A stretch of 15,004 nt of DNA from Anaerolineae bacterium (lineage in GTDB: Bacteria > Chloroflexota > Anaerolineae > B4-G1): assembly GCA_027079895.1 (NCBI GenBank), contig JALWUZ010000517.1:1-15004 (forward strand), in the 5' to 3' direction. A program made the translations under genes and the position numbers. Positions 1 through 7,112 of this stretch are shown one piece after another; the stretch's first letter is position 1, and the number at the start of each line of letters is the position of its first letter. The notes beneath the pieces were generated by a model that made no database searches, was not told where the DNA came from, and was given only the letters and a program-made list of their open reading frames with translations.

Positions 1-137
1 ACATTGTATCCGATTTCGCCGGTTGACTCAAATCCATTATGGGCACACCCAGCCCCCTTTTTCGACCGCTTTACGAAGCCCAGAGCCGATTTCGGCCACC
101 TGTATGTCCCTAATGTGATACGCTCGCACGGTGCCGA

Positions 138-166
138 GCGCGACGCTTCCCACGAGAGCGTCACGC
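138..166 (-). terminator. Hairpin just after the beta-helix gene, possible terminator
   Basis: Arms 138-147 and 157-166 pair over 10 bp with one G-U wobble in the minus-strand transcript, around a 9-nt loop. It begins 5 nt past the TAA stop at 172. No U-tract follows, so intrinsic termination is uncertain. Nothing else recognisable lies in 1-137. Confidence 0.3.
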
Positions 167-171
167 CCGGC

Positions 172-3000
172 TTACGGACTCTGCCTGAGCACCATCGGCA
201 GATATACCTCGTACTGACGCCGGGCAGAGATAACGATGGTATGCGTCACCGTGACCACCCCGCCGCAGTTCTCCGCCCGCACGGTGATGACGTGCGTCCC
301 GGTCGTCGCCCAGGTGTAGGTGACCTGCGCCCCGCTGCCGGCCGTCGGTGCCGGCGTCCAGGTGTAGGTGATGGGCGTGGAGGCGTTGGCGGGGGAGACA
401 GCAGCAGCGAAAACGTAGGCCGTGTCGGTGTAGCCGCTCGTCGGCCCGGAGATGCTGACGCCGGAGAGCGGATGCGGGCACAGGCTGAATTCGTCCGCGC
501 CCATGTCGTAGCCGTTGCCGTAAGGCCGGGCATCGCCGTCAATGTCAGCGGTCACGCCGGCGTCCACTCCGGCGTCCACGGCGGCGTCAGCGGTCACGCC
601 GGCGTCCACTCCGGCGTCCACGGCAGCGGAGGTGGGGAGGATGTGATAATCACCGGCGTCGGGGTTGACAAAGCGCGGGTCGTCCCACACATTGACCGTG
701 CCGGTGGTGATGGATCCCGCGCCGGTGTAGTCGGTGCCGTTGGCCCACGCGCCGCTGCCCCACAACGTGGCCTGCAACGTGGCCGTGTTGTTTTCCGCCA
801 CGCTGAGACCCACGGTATGGCTGACCAGAAGGGTGTTGGTCATCACAACGTGACTGTGTACACTATCCCAGTAATCGTCAGTGACATAGACCCCTGCGCT
901 ACCCTGGTTGCGAGCCAGGGTGAGGTGGCGCAGGACGGGGGAAGAGCCCCTGACATACAGCCCCCCGCCGTCGTTCCCGGCCACATTGTCGGCCACGATG
1001 TCGTTCTGCAAATCGGCGTTGCTCTCGAACAGGTACAGCCCGCCGCCGTTCCAGGAAGCGGTGTTGCCGCTGATCCGGTTGCCTGTCAGTATAGCGCTGC
1101 TCCGGCACAGGTACAGCCCGCCACCGAAGTGGACGGCGGTGTTGCCGCTGATCTGGTTGCCCGTCAGCGTGGCGTTGCTCCGGCACAGGTACAGCCCGCC
1201 ACCGAAGTGGACGGCGGTGTTGCCGCTGATGTGGCAGTTGCTGATAGCGGCCGTAGCGTCAACGACGTACACCCCGCCGCCGGCGTTACCCCCCCATTGC
1301 CCGCCGCCCAGTCCGGTCGCGTCGCCGCGGGTGAGGTGTAGTCCCTCCACCGTCGGCGTGACATTGCCGGTGATGTAGAGCACGCGCCCCGCCCCCATCG
1401 CGTCCAGCGTCGTCGTGTACTGCGCCGGGTTCCACGTGTTGAAGTCGGTGCTGTAGCCGCCGCGTATGGTCACCGTCTTGCTGATGTAGACCACCTGGTT
1501 GACACCGCTGCGGGTGTGGATGTCGGCGCACAGTCCGGCCACTTCGATCAAGTCGCCGGTGGCCGCCGCGTCCACCGCTTGTTGCACGCTGTGGTACTCG
1601 GTTGTGCCGTCGTTGATACGCACGTGGCAGTCTTGCAGGTAGAGCCGCAGCGCGGCCGCGGCGGCAGCGTTGCTCCCCCGCGCTTCCAGGTGGTTCTCCA
1701 TCGGGAGGGCGGCACTGCCGAGAACGGTGGTGATCTGGGCCGTGAGGGTGATAAAGATGGTGGTGTCCGTCGGGACGTCCATCGGCCCGCAGACTACGCT
1801 GCCGCCCCAGGTCTGGTTTACCGTGCAAGTTGTGGTTGAAGAAGTAGTGACGCTCAGTGGCCGCTGCGCGGCGGGCAATGTGTCGGTGATGCGCACGCCG
1901 CGAGCGGTGGTGATGCCGTTGTTGGGAATGTGGATGGCGTAAGTCACTGTCTCGCCAGCGTTGTAGAACCGCTCGGCGGTATCTTTGATGGGCTGCAGGG
2001 CGGGGCCGTTGAGCACTTCGTCGGCACCGATGTCATAGCCGAAGGCCGCAGGACGCGGGTCGCCGTCTATGTCGGTCATCACGCCAGCGTCCACTCCGGC
2101 GTCCACGGCGGCGGAGGTGGAAAGGATGTGGTAGTCACCGGCGTTGGGGTTGATGAAGGCCGGGTCGCCCCACACGTTGACCGTGCCGGTGGTGATACCG
2201 CCCGCGCCGCTCCAGTCGGCGCCGTTGGCCCACGCGCCGCTTCCCCATAGCGTGGCCTGCAACATCGCCGTGTTGCCTGCCGCCACGCTGAGACCCACGG
2301 TGTGGCTGACCAGAAGGGTGTCGGTCAGCACGACGTGGCCGTACCCCACCTGGTGATCGCCGGTGACGTAGACCCCCGCGTTGCCCTGGTTGCGAGCCAG
2401 GGTGAGGTGGCGCAGGACGAGGGAAGAGCCCCTGACATACAACCCGCCTCCGTTCGAGGCCACATTGTCGGCGATGATGTCGTTTTGCAAATCGGCGTCG
2501 CTGTGGTAGTACAAATACAGCCCGCCGCCGTTGGAGGCAGTGTTGCTCACGACGGTGTTGTTCGTCAGCGTGGCGTCGCTACTGTTCAGGTATAGCCCGC
2601 CGCCGTAAAAGGAGGCAGTGTTGCCGCTGACGGTGTTGCCCGTCAGCGTGGCGTTGTCGCTTCCATCCAGGTACAGCCCGCCGCCGTAGCCATGGGTACC
2701 GTGGGCAGCGTTGCCGCTGATCCGGTTGCCCGTCAGCGTGGCGCCGCTGTAAGACAAGTGCAGCCCGCCACCGCTGTTGGCGGTGTTGCTCACGATGGTG
2801 TTGTTCATCAGAGTGGCGTTGCTACAGGACAGGGACATCCCACCGCCGCTGTTGGCGGTGTTGCTCACGATGGTATTGTTCGTCAGCGTGGCGTCGCCGC
2901 AGGACAGGTACAGCCCGCCGCCAGTGCTGTAGTCGCCGGAGGCGGTGTTGCCGCTGATCTGATTGCCTGTCAGCGTGGCGTCGCTCTGGTACAGGTACAA
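172..3000 (-). CDS. C-terminal part of a secreted parallel beta-helix repeat protein (after an in-frame TGA)
   Basis: Reads in the same frame as the upstream part at 3010-4140 and continues its beta-helix repeats, so I treat both as one broken gene. The first usable start would be a TTG at 3000 inside a GGGLYL strand, which is not credible as a native start. In order: eight more coils of about 21-26 residues (pattern NATLTGN-ISGNTAS-GGGLYL); a choice-of-anchor-Q-like end ending DIGADE; a DUF11-like domain (ETVTYAIHIPNNG, ITDTLPAAQ); a second beta-helix module opening with CHVRINDGTTEYHSVQQAVD and holding five GGG coils; a second DMGADE end; a PKD/Ig-like domain (VSPANASTPITYTWTPAP); and the C-terminus YLPMVLRQSP. 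Such proteins are extracellular or surface-attached, often adhesive or carbohydrate-binding; no catalytic residues are apparent. Stop is TAA. The family is clear, the exact function unknown. Confidence 0.8.
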   Translation of the reverse strand: MYLYQSDATLTGNQISGNTASGDYSTGGGLYLSCGDATLTNNTIVSNTANSGGGMSLSCSNATLMNNTIVSNTANSGGGLHLSYSGATLTGNRISGNAAHGTHGYGGGLYLDGSDNATLTGNTVSGNTASFYGGGLYLNSSDATLTNNTVVSNTASNGGGLYLYYHSDADLQNDIIADNVASNGGGLYVRGSSLVLRHLTLARNQGNAGVYVTGDHQVGYGHVVLTDTLLVSHTVGLSVAAGNTAMLQATLWGSGAWANGADWSGAGGITTGTVNVWGDPAFINPNAGDYHILSTSAAVDAGVDAGVMTDIDGDPRPAAFGYDIGADEVLNGPALQPIKDTAERFYNAGETVTYAIHIPNNGITTARGVRITDTLPAAQRPLSVTTSSTTTCTVNQTWGGSVVCGPMDVPTDTTIFITLTAQITTVLGSAALPMENHLEARGSNAAAAAALRLYLQDCHVRINDGTTEYHSVQQAVDAAATGDLIEVAGLCADIHTRSGVNQVVYISKTVTIRGGYSTDFNTWNPAQYTTTLDAMGAGRVLYITGNVTPTVEGLHLTRGDATGLGGGQWGGNAGGGVYVVDATAAISNCHISGNTAVHFGGGLYLCRSNATLTGNQISGNTAVHFGGGLYLCRSSAILTGNRISGNTASWNGGGLYLFESNADLQNDIVADNVAGNDGGGLYVRGSSPVLRHLTLARNQGSAGVYVTDDYWDSVHSHVVMTNTLLVSHTVGLSVAENNTATLQATLWGSGAWANGTDYTGAGSITTGTVNVWDDPRFVNPDAGDYHILPTSAAVDAGVDAGVTADAAVDAGVDAGVTADIDGDARPYGNGYDMGADEFSLCPHPLSGVSISGPTSGYTDTAYVFAAAVSPANASTPITYTWTPAPTAGSGAQVTYTWATTGTHVITVRAENCGGVVTVTHTIVISARRQYEVYLPMVLRQSP
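545..628 (-). repeat. 42-bp in-frame tandem duplication in the beta-helix gene
   Basis: Two near-identical 42-nt units, offset 42 nt (the GTCAGCGGTCACG starts lie at 544 and 586), encode VDAGVDAGVTADAA and then VDAGVDAGVTADID. The equivalent place in the first module (near 2075-2115) has one unit only, so the duplication is recent and specific to the second module. Confidence 0.8.
1098..1230 (-). repeat. 78-bp tandem repeat encoding two identical 26-residue beta-helix coils
   Basis: The bases at 1098-1152 recur exactly at 1176-1230, a 78-nt period equal to 26 codons. Each unit encodes one coil containing CRSNATLTGN and VHFGGGLYL. Nucleotide identity, including synonymous positions, points to recent unequal recombination or slippage rather than selection on the protein alone. 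Confidence 0.8.
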
Positions 3001-3009
3001 TCCGCCGCC

Positions 3010-3012
3010 TCA
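3010..3012 (-). other. In-frame TGA splitting the beta-helix gene
   Basis: On the minus strand the codons read GGT TGA GGC GGC GGA TTG TAC. The flanking residues (SDGG before, GGGLYLYQSD after) match the repeat consensus in one frame, so no indel is involved. The residue just before GGG is variable in the other coils (Y, H, R, T, S, N, F, D), so the ancestral codon could have been TGG, CGA or GGA. TGA serves as a normal stop elsewhere in the window (for example at 4569, 5437, 9500 and 11241), which argues against a reassigned code. Confidence 0.9.
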
Positions 3013-4140
3013 ACCGCCATCAGAGCCGAGGATGATGTTGCCGCTAATCTGGTTGCCCGTCAGCGTGACGTTATCGCTGTTCTTCAGGTACACCCCGCCG
3101 CCGTAACCGTCCTCAGAGCCGAAAGCGGCGTTGCCGCTGATCCGGTTGCCCGTCAGCGAGGCGTTGTTGCTGTAGTACAGGGACAGCCCGCCGCCCCGGG
3201 AGGCGGTGTTGCTGATGACTCGGTTGTCAGTCAGCGTGGCGTTGCCGCTGTAGTACAGGTACAGCCCGCCGCCGTAGTAGGAGGCGGTGTTGCTCACGAT
3301 GGTGTTGTTCATCAGCATGGTATTGTCGCTGTCCAACAGGTGCAGCCCGCCTCCGTGAAAGGCAGTGTTGCCGCTGATCTGGTTGTTCGTCAGTGTGGTG
3401 TTATCGCTGTCCAACAGGTACAGTCCGCCTCCGTAACTGAGGGAGGCGGAGGCAGTGTTGCCGCCGATGGTGTTGCCCGTCAGTGTGGCGTTACTGTGCC
3501 ACAGGTACAGCCCGCCGCCATAGTAGGAGGCGGTGTTGCTGACGATGCGGCAGTTGCTGATGGCGGCCGTGGCGGTCACAATGTACACCCCGCCGCCGGC
3601 GTCATCCCCCCACCACCCGCCGCCCAATCCGGTTGCATCGCCGTGAGTGAGGGACAGTCCCTCCACCGTCGGCGTGATATTGCCGGTGATGTAGAGCACG
3701 CGCCCCGTGCCCATCGCGTCCAGCGTCGTCGTGTACTGCGCCGGGTCCCACGCGCCGAAGTCCGCGCTGTAGCCGCCGCGCACCGTTACCGTCTTGCTGA
3801 TATAGACTACTTGAGTGACACTGTTGCGGGCGTGGATGTCGGTGTAGGTGCCAGCGGCGACGTGGATTTCGTCGCCCGCGGCGGCTTGATCTACGGCGTA
3901 CTGCACCGTGCGGCAGGGTGAGATGGCCGAGGTGCAACCGCCGATGTCGCTCCCCGTCGGCGCGACGTAGCGGGCGGTGCCCAGCGGAGCCTGAGGGAGC
4001 GTCGGAGAAGAGGGTTTCTCGCCCGCGTGTACGGCCGGGGCAGCATAAACCGGTGAAGCCGCCGCTCCCAGCAGCCAGAACAGAGCCAAGAGCATCGTCA
4101 CCGATGCCAGAATGACCAGGACGGTCTTTTTGGGTGTCAT
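3010..4140 (-). CDS. N-terminal part of the secreted parallel beta-helix protein, with signal peptide
   Basis: Starts at ATG 4140 with a strong AGGAGG at 4146-4151, 5 nt upstream. Residues 1-34 form a signal peptide: a basic start (MTPKK), a hydrophobic core (VLVILASVTMLLALFWLLG) and an Ala-rich likely cleavage region (SPVYAAPAVHA). The mature part begins with a right-handed beta-helix cap typical of DUF1565/Pmp-like proteins (RYVAPTGSDIGGC, CRTVQYAVDQAAAGDEIHVAAGTY), then a GGYSADF segment and seven GGG[LV]-type coils. It ends at TGA 3010-3012, directly before a GGGLYL strand, where every other repeat continues. The product as written would be a truncated helix without the C-terminal domains. 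Either the gene is newly inactivated, the stop is read through, or the base call is wrong. No confident promoter is visible upstream. Confidence 0.85.
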   Translation of the reverse strand: MTPKKTVLVILASVTMLLALFWLLGAAASPVYAAPAVHAGEKPSSPTLPQAPLGTARYVAPTGSDIGGCTSAISPCRTVQYAVDQAAAGDEIHVAAGTYTDIHARNSVTQVVYISKTVTVRGGYSADFGAWDPAQYTTTLDAMGTGRVLYITGNITPTVEGLSLTHGDATGLGGGWWGDDAGGGVYIVTATAAISNCRIVSNTASYYGGGLYLWHSNATLTGNTIGGNTASASLSYGGGLYLLDSDNTTLTNNQISGNTAFHGGGLHLLDSDNTMLMNNTIVSNTASYYGGGLYLYYSGNATLTDNRVISNTASRGGGLSLYYSNNASLTGNRISGNAAFGSEDGYGGGVYLKNSDNVTLTGNQISGNIILGSDGG

Positions 4141-4145
4141 CCTTT

Positions 4146-4151
4146 CCTCCT
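4146..4151 (-). promoter_or_regulatory. Ribosome binding site of the beta-helix gene
   Basis: A full AGGAGG on the minus strand, 5 nt before ATG 4140, within GAGGAGGAAAGG. It fixes the start codon and indicates strong translation initiation. Confidence 0.75.
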
Positions 4152-4268
4152 CTCGATTGCAAGGATTTGGGGTTGGTGATTTCGTGTGCCGCTCTGCGGC
4201 TCATTCTGTACCGGTGGTTGACGCTCCGCGTCGGGCCAGCGGCAGCGAATGAATCCGTTGCCTGGGCG

Positions 4269-4341
4269 TGAGGCCCGAACCCAGGCGGCGGATTCATCCG
4301 TCGCCGACGAACAGGTGACATGCCCTACGCCCCCGCTCCCA
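4269..4341. repeat. 73-bp direct repeat, copy A
   Basis: Matches 4396-4468 at a constant 127-nt offset with scattered substitutions. It contains the GGCGGCGGA/TCCGTCGCC hairpin (loop TTCA) and ends in CCCCGCTCCCA. It is non-coding on either strand as far as I can judge. Confidence 0.75.
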
Positions 4342-4395
4342 GGGATGGCGTCAAGGAATGGAGCGAGCGTGACGCTCGCGCCCCCACGCCCTGTA

Positions 4396-4468
4396 TGAGG
4401 CCCAAACCCAGGCGGCGGATTTATCCGTCGCCGACGAGCAGGAGACAGGCCCGCCGCCCCCGCTCCCA
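4396..4468. repeat. 73-bp direct repeat, copy B
   Basis: Second copy of the 4269-4341 element, hairpin loop TTTA. Its end merges with the 11-bp-arm palindrome at 4461-4485. Two copies 127 nt apart, with different material between them, suggest duplication of a mobile or REP-like element. Confidence 0.75.
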
Positions 4469-4568
4469 CGCAGAGCGTGGGAGCGAGAGGGAGGGGAGAG
4501 CGTGGGAATGAGGGTGGAAGAAGAACGCAAAGCGTGGGAGCGAGCAAGGCATTGCCCACGGCTACCCT

Positions 4569-5387
4569 TCACTTGCCGGGGGGACTGCTGGCGAAGAGGT
4601 AGCCGACGCCGCGCACGTTGAGGATGTACTGCGGGTCGGAGGGGTCGCTCTCGATCTTCTTCCGCAGACGCCGGATGTGAACCCGGATGATGGCCCGCGC
4701 CCCCCAGGCGTCCGTCTCGTACCCCTGGGCCCGGCGCACTAGTTCCTGGGGGCTCCACACCTGGTCCGGCGTCTCCATCAGACAGATCAGAATCTTGAAC
4801 TCGGTGGGGGTCAGGTCGAGGGGACGGCCTCGCAACATCGCCACGTGTTTCTGCCGGTCAACGACGATGTCACGAATGCGCAGGAAGCGGCCCGGCTGTG
4901 CCGGGGTCTCCTCTTCCACCGCCACGTCCGCCCCCTCGACGGCTACCAGTTCGGAGAGGGTTTGTTGCAATTGGCTGACCAGTTGCTGCCGTTGCTGTTC
5001 TTGCTGCCGTTTGAGAAGTCCTTTGCGGACGCTTTCCAATACCTCCGGGATGGGGCATGGCTTGAGGAGGTAGTCATGCGCTCCCTTGCGGATGGCCTCG
5101 ATGGCGGTCTCCAACGTGCCGAAGGCGGTCAGGAGGATGATGACCGTCCCCGGCGACTCCCGCCGCACCGCCTCGGTCACTTCCAGGCCGTCCATCCCAG
5201 GCATCTTCAGGTCGAGTACCATCAGGTCGAAGGGGTCGCTCTTGCTCAGGAGGCTCAGGGCCTCCTCGCCGCTGGCCGCCGTCGAGACCCGGTATCCCTC
5301 CAGGCGCAGAATCTCCGCCAGGGAGACACGGGCCACGGCCTCATCGTCCACCACTACGATGTGTGCCGGTTGTTCTCGATTGGTCAT
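4569..5387 (-). CDS. Response regulator, REC plus OmpR-type winged helix
   Basis: The N-terminal receiver domain (counting from the upstream GTG, residues 10-125) has the acidic pair D16/D17, phosphoacceptor D61 (VLDLKMPGMDG), switch T89 and K111 (LLKP). A Gln-rich helical linker follows, then a winged-helix DNA-binding domain (LDLTPTEFKILICLM, RVHIRRLRKKIE, ILNVRGVGYLF), typical of OmpR/PhoB transcription factors. The linker is longer than usual and the receiver resembles NtrC-type receivers, so it is a slightly unusual mix. I choose ATG 5387: AGGAG at 5397-5401 is 9 nt upstream of it, but only 3 nt from the alternative GTG at 5393. It lies 49 nt downstream of the histidine kinase gene and is its probable phosphorylation partner. 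Targets are not identifiable here. Confidence 0.92.
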   Translation of the reverse strand: MTNREQPAHIVVVDDEAVARVSLAEILRLEGYRVSTAASGEEALSLLSKSDPFDLMVLDLKMPGMDGLEVTEAVRRESPGTVIILLTAFGTLETAIEAIRKGAHDYLLKPCPIPEVLESVRKGLLKRQQEQQRQQLVSQLQQTLSELVAVEGADVAVEEETPAQPGRFLRIRDIVVDRQKHVAMLRGRPLDLTPTEFKILICLMETPDQVWSPQELVRRAQGYETDAWGARAIIRVHIRRLRKKIESDPSDPQYILNVRGVGYLFASSPPGK

Positions 5388-5436
5388 TGCCACTCACTCC
5401 TGATTGATCGTTCGGACGGGGCAGCCCCCGCGCGGA

Positions 5437-7098
5437 TCACTCGTGCTGTCGGACGGGCAGTTTCACGGTGAAGGTCGCCCCCTGCCCCGGTCGCCCGTCC
5501 ACCTCGATGGTGCCGCCGTGCCGCTCGGCGATGCCGTAACTGATCGCCAGTCCCAAGCCGGTGCCGTCCTTCTTGGTGGTGTAGAACGGCTCGAACAGGT
5601 TGGCGACTTGCTCCGCCGAAAGCCCCGGCCCGGTGTCCTGGAAGGAGATTAGCAGCCAGTCGCCGTCGTCGGAAAGGCGGGTCTCCACCAGGAGGTCGCC
5701 GCCGGAGGGCATGGCCTCCGCCGCGTTGATGATGATGTTGAGGAAGACCTGGACGATCTGGTCGGCGACGACGGGGATGAGAGGCAGAGTCTCCCCCAAT
5801 CTGGTGTGTACCCGGACGTGGCTGTGTTGCAGCCGCTTGGAGGCCAGGGCCAGGGCGTTCTCCACGATGTCGTTGATGGCGGTCGGGGCGGCTCCGCCCC
5901 GCGACGGGCGGTAGAAGTCCAACATCCGCTGGACGATTTCGATCAGCCGCTGCACTTCCGACTGGGCCATTTCCAGGTAGCGCAGCCGTTTCTCCTCGCT
6001 CAACTGCCGGTGGAGGCTCAGATGGAGGCTGTTGTGAATCGCCTGGAGGGGGTTGTTGATTTCGTGGGCGATGGAGGCGGCCAAGCGACCGATGGCGGCC
6101 ATCTTCTCGGCCTGCACCAGTTGGGCCTGGGAGCGTTCCAGTTCCTGGGCGAAGTCGGCCAGTTCCCGATAGAGCCCGGCGTTGTCCACGGCGACGGCGA
6201 CGGAGGCAGCCATCGCTTCCAGGAGTTCCCTGTCCTGCTCGGTGAACGCGCCCCCCAGTTTGTTGATCACCTCGATCGCGCCGATGACCCGTCCCCGAAT
6301 GTGGAGCGGCACGCAGAGGACGGCCTCGGTGGTGAAGCCGGGCTCCTCGTCCACTTCGGGGGCGAAGTAGGGATCGTTCCGCACGTCGTTGACCAGACGG
6401 GACTCGCCGGAGCGCACGACGTACCCCACGATGCCCTTCTCGGACTCGATGGTGCGGCCCGTGATCCAGCCCTGGCCGGGGCTGAAAGTCTTGCGGAAGA
6501 GGAGGCCGCCGGTCTCCTCGTCCACCAGAACCAGCGAGCCGGCCTCGACGCGGAGAATCTCGCGGATGCCCCGGATGGTCGCTTCCAGCACCTCGTCCAG
6601 TTCCAGGCTGGAAGTCACCATGCGGTTGATTTCGATGAGGGCGGAGAGTTCCTGATTGCGGCGGCGGAGGGCCTGCTCGCTGCGCCGAATGCGCATCACG
6701 GCGTCAATGCGGGCCAGGAGTTCCTGGGGGTCGAACGGCTTGGTGAGGTAGTCGTCCGCGCCCAGCCCCAGCCCCAGCGTCTTGTCGCTGACGGAGTTGA
6801 GGGCGGTGGTCATGATGATGGCGGTGTTGCGCAGTTCCGGGTCGGCTTTGATGCGGGCGATGACCTCGTAGCCGTCCATCCCCGGCACCATCACGTCCAG
6901 GAGCACCAGGTCAATCTCGCGCCCGGCCTTCATCTCCTGGTGGAGGAGTTCCAACGCTTCGCCGCCGGAGTAGGCGACCTGCACCTCGCAGTTGATGAGC
7001 GCGAGCATGTTGTGCATCAGTTCCACCATCTCGGCGTCGTCCTCGACGATCAGTATGCGGGGGACGCCCCCCGGTAGGTCGGAATTAGTCGGGCTCAT
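5437..7098 (-). CDS. Soluble hybrid histidine kinase: REC-GAF-HisKA-HATPase
   Basis: Domains in order: a receiver at about 12-135 (E19/D20/D21, phospho-site D68, T98, K120); a short helical linker; a GAF sensor domain at about 165-305; a coiled segment; a HisKA dimerisation domain with H345 in SIAHEINNPLQAI; and an HATPase_c domain with N box (NIIINAAEAM), G1 (DTGPGL), F box (FEPFYTTK) and G2 (GTGLGLAI). All catalytic motifs are intact. There is no signal peptide or transmembrane segment, so it is cytoplasmic, and its input is probably a small molecule at GAF or phosphate arriving at the N-terminal receiver. ATG 7098 has AGGTGA just upstream and follows the binding-protein stop (7113) by 14 nt, so the two are co-transcribed. 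The likely output is the response regulator encoded immediately downstream. Confidence 0.93.
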   Translation of the reverse strand: MSPTNSDLPGGVPRILIVEDDAEMVELMHNMLALINCEVQVAYSGGEALELLHQEMKAGREIDLVLLDVMVPGMDGYEVIARIKADPELRNTAIIMTTALNSVSDKTLGLGLGADDYLTKPFDPQELLARIDAVMRIRRSEQALRRRNQELSALIEINRMVTSSLELDEVLEATIRGIREILRVEAGSLVLVDEETGGLLFRKTFSPGQGWITGRTIESEKGIVGYVVRSGESRLVNDVRNDPYFAPEVDEEPGFTTEAVLCVPLHIRGRVIGAIEVINKLGGAFTEQDRELLEAMAASVAVAVDNAGLYRELADFAQELERSQAQLVQAEKMAAIGRLAASIAHEINNPLQAIHNSLHLSLHRQLSEEKRLRYLEMAQSEVQRLIEIVQRMLDFYRPSRGGAAPTAINDIVENALALASKRLQHSHVRVHTRLGETLPLIPVVADQIVQVFLNIIINAAEAMPSGGDLLVETRLSDDGDWLLISFQDTGPGLSAEQVANLFEPFYTTKKDGTGLGLAISYGIAERHGGTIEVDGRPGQGATFTVKLPVRQHE

Positions 7099-7112
7099 AA
7101 GTCACCTGCGCT

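Larger units (their letters stand above)
4188..4485. repeat. Cluster of seven short palindromes in a 428-base intergenic stretch
   Basis: The gap 4141-4568 holds no credible gene but has closely spaced hairpins: 4188-4200 (GCCGC arms), 4220-4232 (GACGC arms), 4241-4262 (degenerate), 4284-4305 (9-bp GGCGGCGGA arms, one wobble), 4363-4379 (GCGAGCG arms), 4411-4432 (same as 4284-4305) and 4461-4485 (perfect 11-bp arms CGCTCCCACGC, 3-nt loop). Further AGCGTGGGA half-copies occur near 4499 and 4531. GCGTGGGAGCG-type palindromes are, from memory, a widespread REP-like dispersed repeat in several phyla. They may contribute to termination after the response regulator gene that stops at 4569, though no U-tracts follow. 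Confidence 0.7.

Noticed and set aside
545..628. CRISPR-like or attachment-site repeat
   Set aside because: The copies are contiguous, in-frame and inside a coding sequence, with no spacers.
4..1341. 445-codon plus-strand open frame over the beta-helix gene
   Set aside because: It is antisense to repeated, GC-rich coding DNA. Its repetitive QVQPA and GVAAD composition mirrors the coils on the other strand, and it has no ribosome site or recognisable domain.
3010..3012. TGA as selenocysteine or a reassigned tryptophan codon
   Set aside because: There is no redox-motif context, and other genes in the window end normally in TGA, so recoding is the weakest explanation.
4320..4511. Small open frames with RSHAERGSE-like residues in the intergenic repeat cluster
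   Set aside because: They arise from reading through GCGTGGGAGCG-type palindromes, a known source of spurious small proteins; no ribosome site.
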